A stretch of 23,159 nt of DNA from a virus. The notes under the pieces were generated by a model that saw nothing but the letters and a program-made list of their open reading frames with translations, ran no database searches and was not told the origin of the DNA. A program made the translations under genes and the position numbers. Position 1 is the first letter of the stretch; each line of letters opens with the position of its first letter. This document shows, piece by piece, positions 22,305 through 23,159 of the stretch. Location of the stretch: positions 1 through 23,159 of IMG/VR virus record IMGVR_UViG_3300048550_000999; one strand, written 5' to 3'.

Positions 22305-23159
22305 TTAAGTCTCCAATTCAACTTGAGTTAATATTTTATTTGCTAAAGAAGCGACAATAATCATCAACTCGCAATCCAATAAATGATTATCTTTTCTGAC
22401 AGGTATCCACTCGTACTTGGATCGTCCTTTAATATCAGTGGTTTGTATTCTTTTTTCTGCGGTTATTTGTCTAATATATTCCTTCTCTACGCTCCTTGGG
22501 ATTGTCCAATCACCCACAAATCCTTGTATTAATTCTGCAAACATATCCTTTAATCCATCATTTGACCACAGGAATAATCTAATAGCTTTGTGCAAACCAT
22601 GCTCTCTTGTTCCGATACCCACCTCAGCTTTTGTCCATGTCCATAATTGCGTGGATAGCCTCCCTGTTTTTTTATTTCTATGCTTGAATCCTTGATTACC
22701 TGAACCCTTCATCGGCTTCCATCCATACTTTTGGCAAAACTTATAAACAGATGTGGTATCAAAGCCCGAATCAACCATGCAATTATCTGGATGCACATTA
22801 TTGGCTTCCGCTACCTCTAATAATTCTTTGTCACCACCGACTCTTCCAAAATCTATGAGTCTTGATCTTGCCCCTTCTTTAGCAAAAGCCCTAACGACAT
22901 ACCAATAATGTATACCACCCTTTGCCTGTTTATCCGCAGAAAGAAACCTTATCTCCTCTTCGTCCCACTCCTCATTAAGTTTGTAATCGACCATTCTATC
23001 TTGCAGGATTGCATAATCCTCGAAATCCCCTAACCTATCCTCCCACGGCTCGCCTAATGATTCATTTATAAAATCCTTTAGTGGCGACATATCGCCATTA
23101 TATGTCGATTGCTTAGCAATAAGAAACTCCTCGACAAGGTCTCTCCATTTTACCCAAGG
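22305..23159 (-). CDS. Terminase large subunit, GpA family, C-terminal part (cut by window edge)
   Basis: DNA-packaging motor subunit; this part is the nuclease that cuts concatemeric phage DNA. Only the last 284 residues are in the window: the reading frame is open through the right edge, so the Met at 23090 is internal. Just before and after it lie PWVKWRDLVEEFLIAKQ and LGEPWED, typical of the lambda gpA/GpA family where the ATPase part joins the nuclease. VDSGFDTTSVYKFC matches the conserved metal-binding Asp region of the family nuclease, and DCELMI near the C-terminus matches the last conserved acidic element. The ATPase Walker motifs must lie upstream, outside the window. The downstream gene starts 13 bases after the stop. 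Seen: motifs and open frame. Known: the family's role. Confident. Confidence 0.95.
   Translation of the reverse strand, partial: PWVKWRDLVEEFLIAKQSTYNGDMSPLKDFINESLGEPWEDRLGDFEDYAILQDRMVDYKLNEEWDEEEIRFLSADKQAKGGIHYWYVVRAFAKEGARSRLIDFGRVGGDKELLEVAEANNVHPDNCMVDSGFDTTSVYKFCQKYGWKPMKGSGNQGFKHRNKKTGRLSTQLWTWTKAEVGIGTREHGLHKAIRLFLWSNDGLKDMFAELIQGFVGDWTIPRSVEKEYIRQITAEKRIQTTDIKGRSKYEWIPVRKDNHLLDCELMIIVASLANKILTQVELET

Overview
The window is one long stretch of tailed-phage (or prophage) structural genes, all read from the minus strand, so transcription runs from the right edge to the left. There are no tRNAs, rRNAs, insertion sequences or CRISPR arrays, and no convincing plus-strand gene. Base composition is AT-rich. 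Genes are packed with ATGA, GTGA or TAATG junctions, so most are probably translationally coupled. A lipobox protein and an SppA-type head protease fit a Gram-negative host, but the sequence does not identify the host more closely. A single tail-tube-like protein, a tail-terminator-like protein, a frameshifting tail chaperone and a tape measure, with no sheath gene seen, suggest siphovirus morphology.

Right part (about 15,260-23,159), head module. In order: the C-terminal part of the large terminase (cut by the window edge), a protein with a gpW-like N-terminus, a lambda-family portal, an S49 prohead protease, a coiled-coil scaffold candidate, the major capsid protein, a 79-residue protein, a 468-residue repeat protein with a decoration-like C-terminus, a small head-tail connector candidate, and a 267-residue fibre-like protein.

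Middle (about 5,030-15,262), host-interaction and accessory module, placed unusually between head and tail genes. A 1,630-residue virion protein carries a calcium-binding type-3-like motif and proline-rich linkers. It is followed without gaps by a carbohydrate cassette: a GT-A glycosyltransferase, a GT-B glycosyltransferase, a second GT-A-like glycosyltransferase, a PAPS-type sulfotransferase and an SGNH hydrolase. The last two are much more AT-rich than the capsid genes. Next come a coiled-coil peptide, a free-standing Fn3 domain, an unknown 99-residue protein, and a run of membrane genes: a lipobox/glycine-zipper/TM protein with unimolecular-spanin topology, then two very small membrane ORFs of 34 and 47 codons. 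The small ORFs were found by direct reading and are joined by GTGA overlaps.

Left part (1-5,032), tail module: tail terminator candidate, tail tube candidate followed by a good intrinsic terminator hairpin, an unknown protein, a tail assembly chaperone with a textbook A AAA AAG slippery site that leads by -1 frameshift into a 64-codon extension, a very basic 220-residue protein, and a TP901-type tape measure protein that runs off the left edge.

The most interesting hypothesis is that the glycosyltransferase-sulfotransferase-esterase cassette, locked into the virion operon right behind the giant fibre-like gene, builds or edits a sulfated glycan on the virion or on the infected cell's surface.
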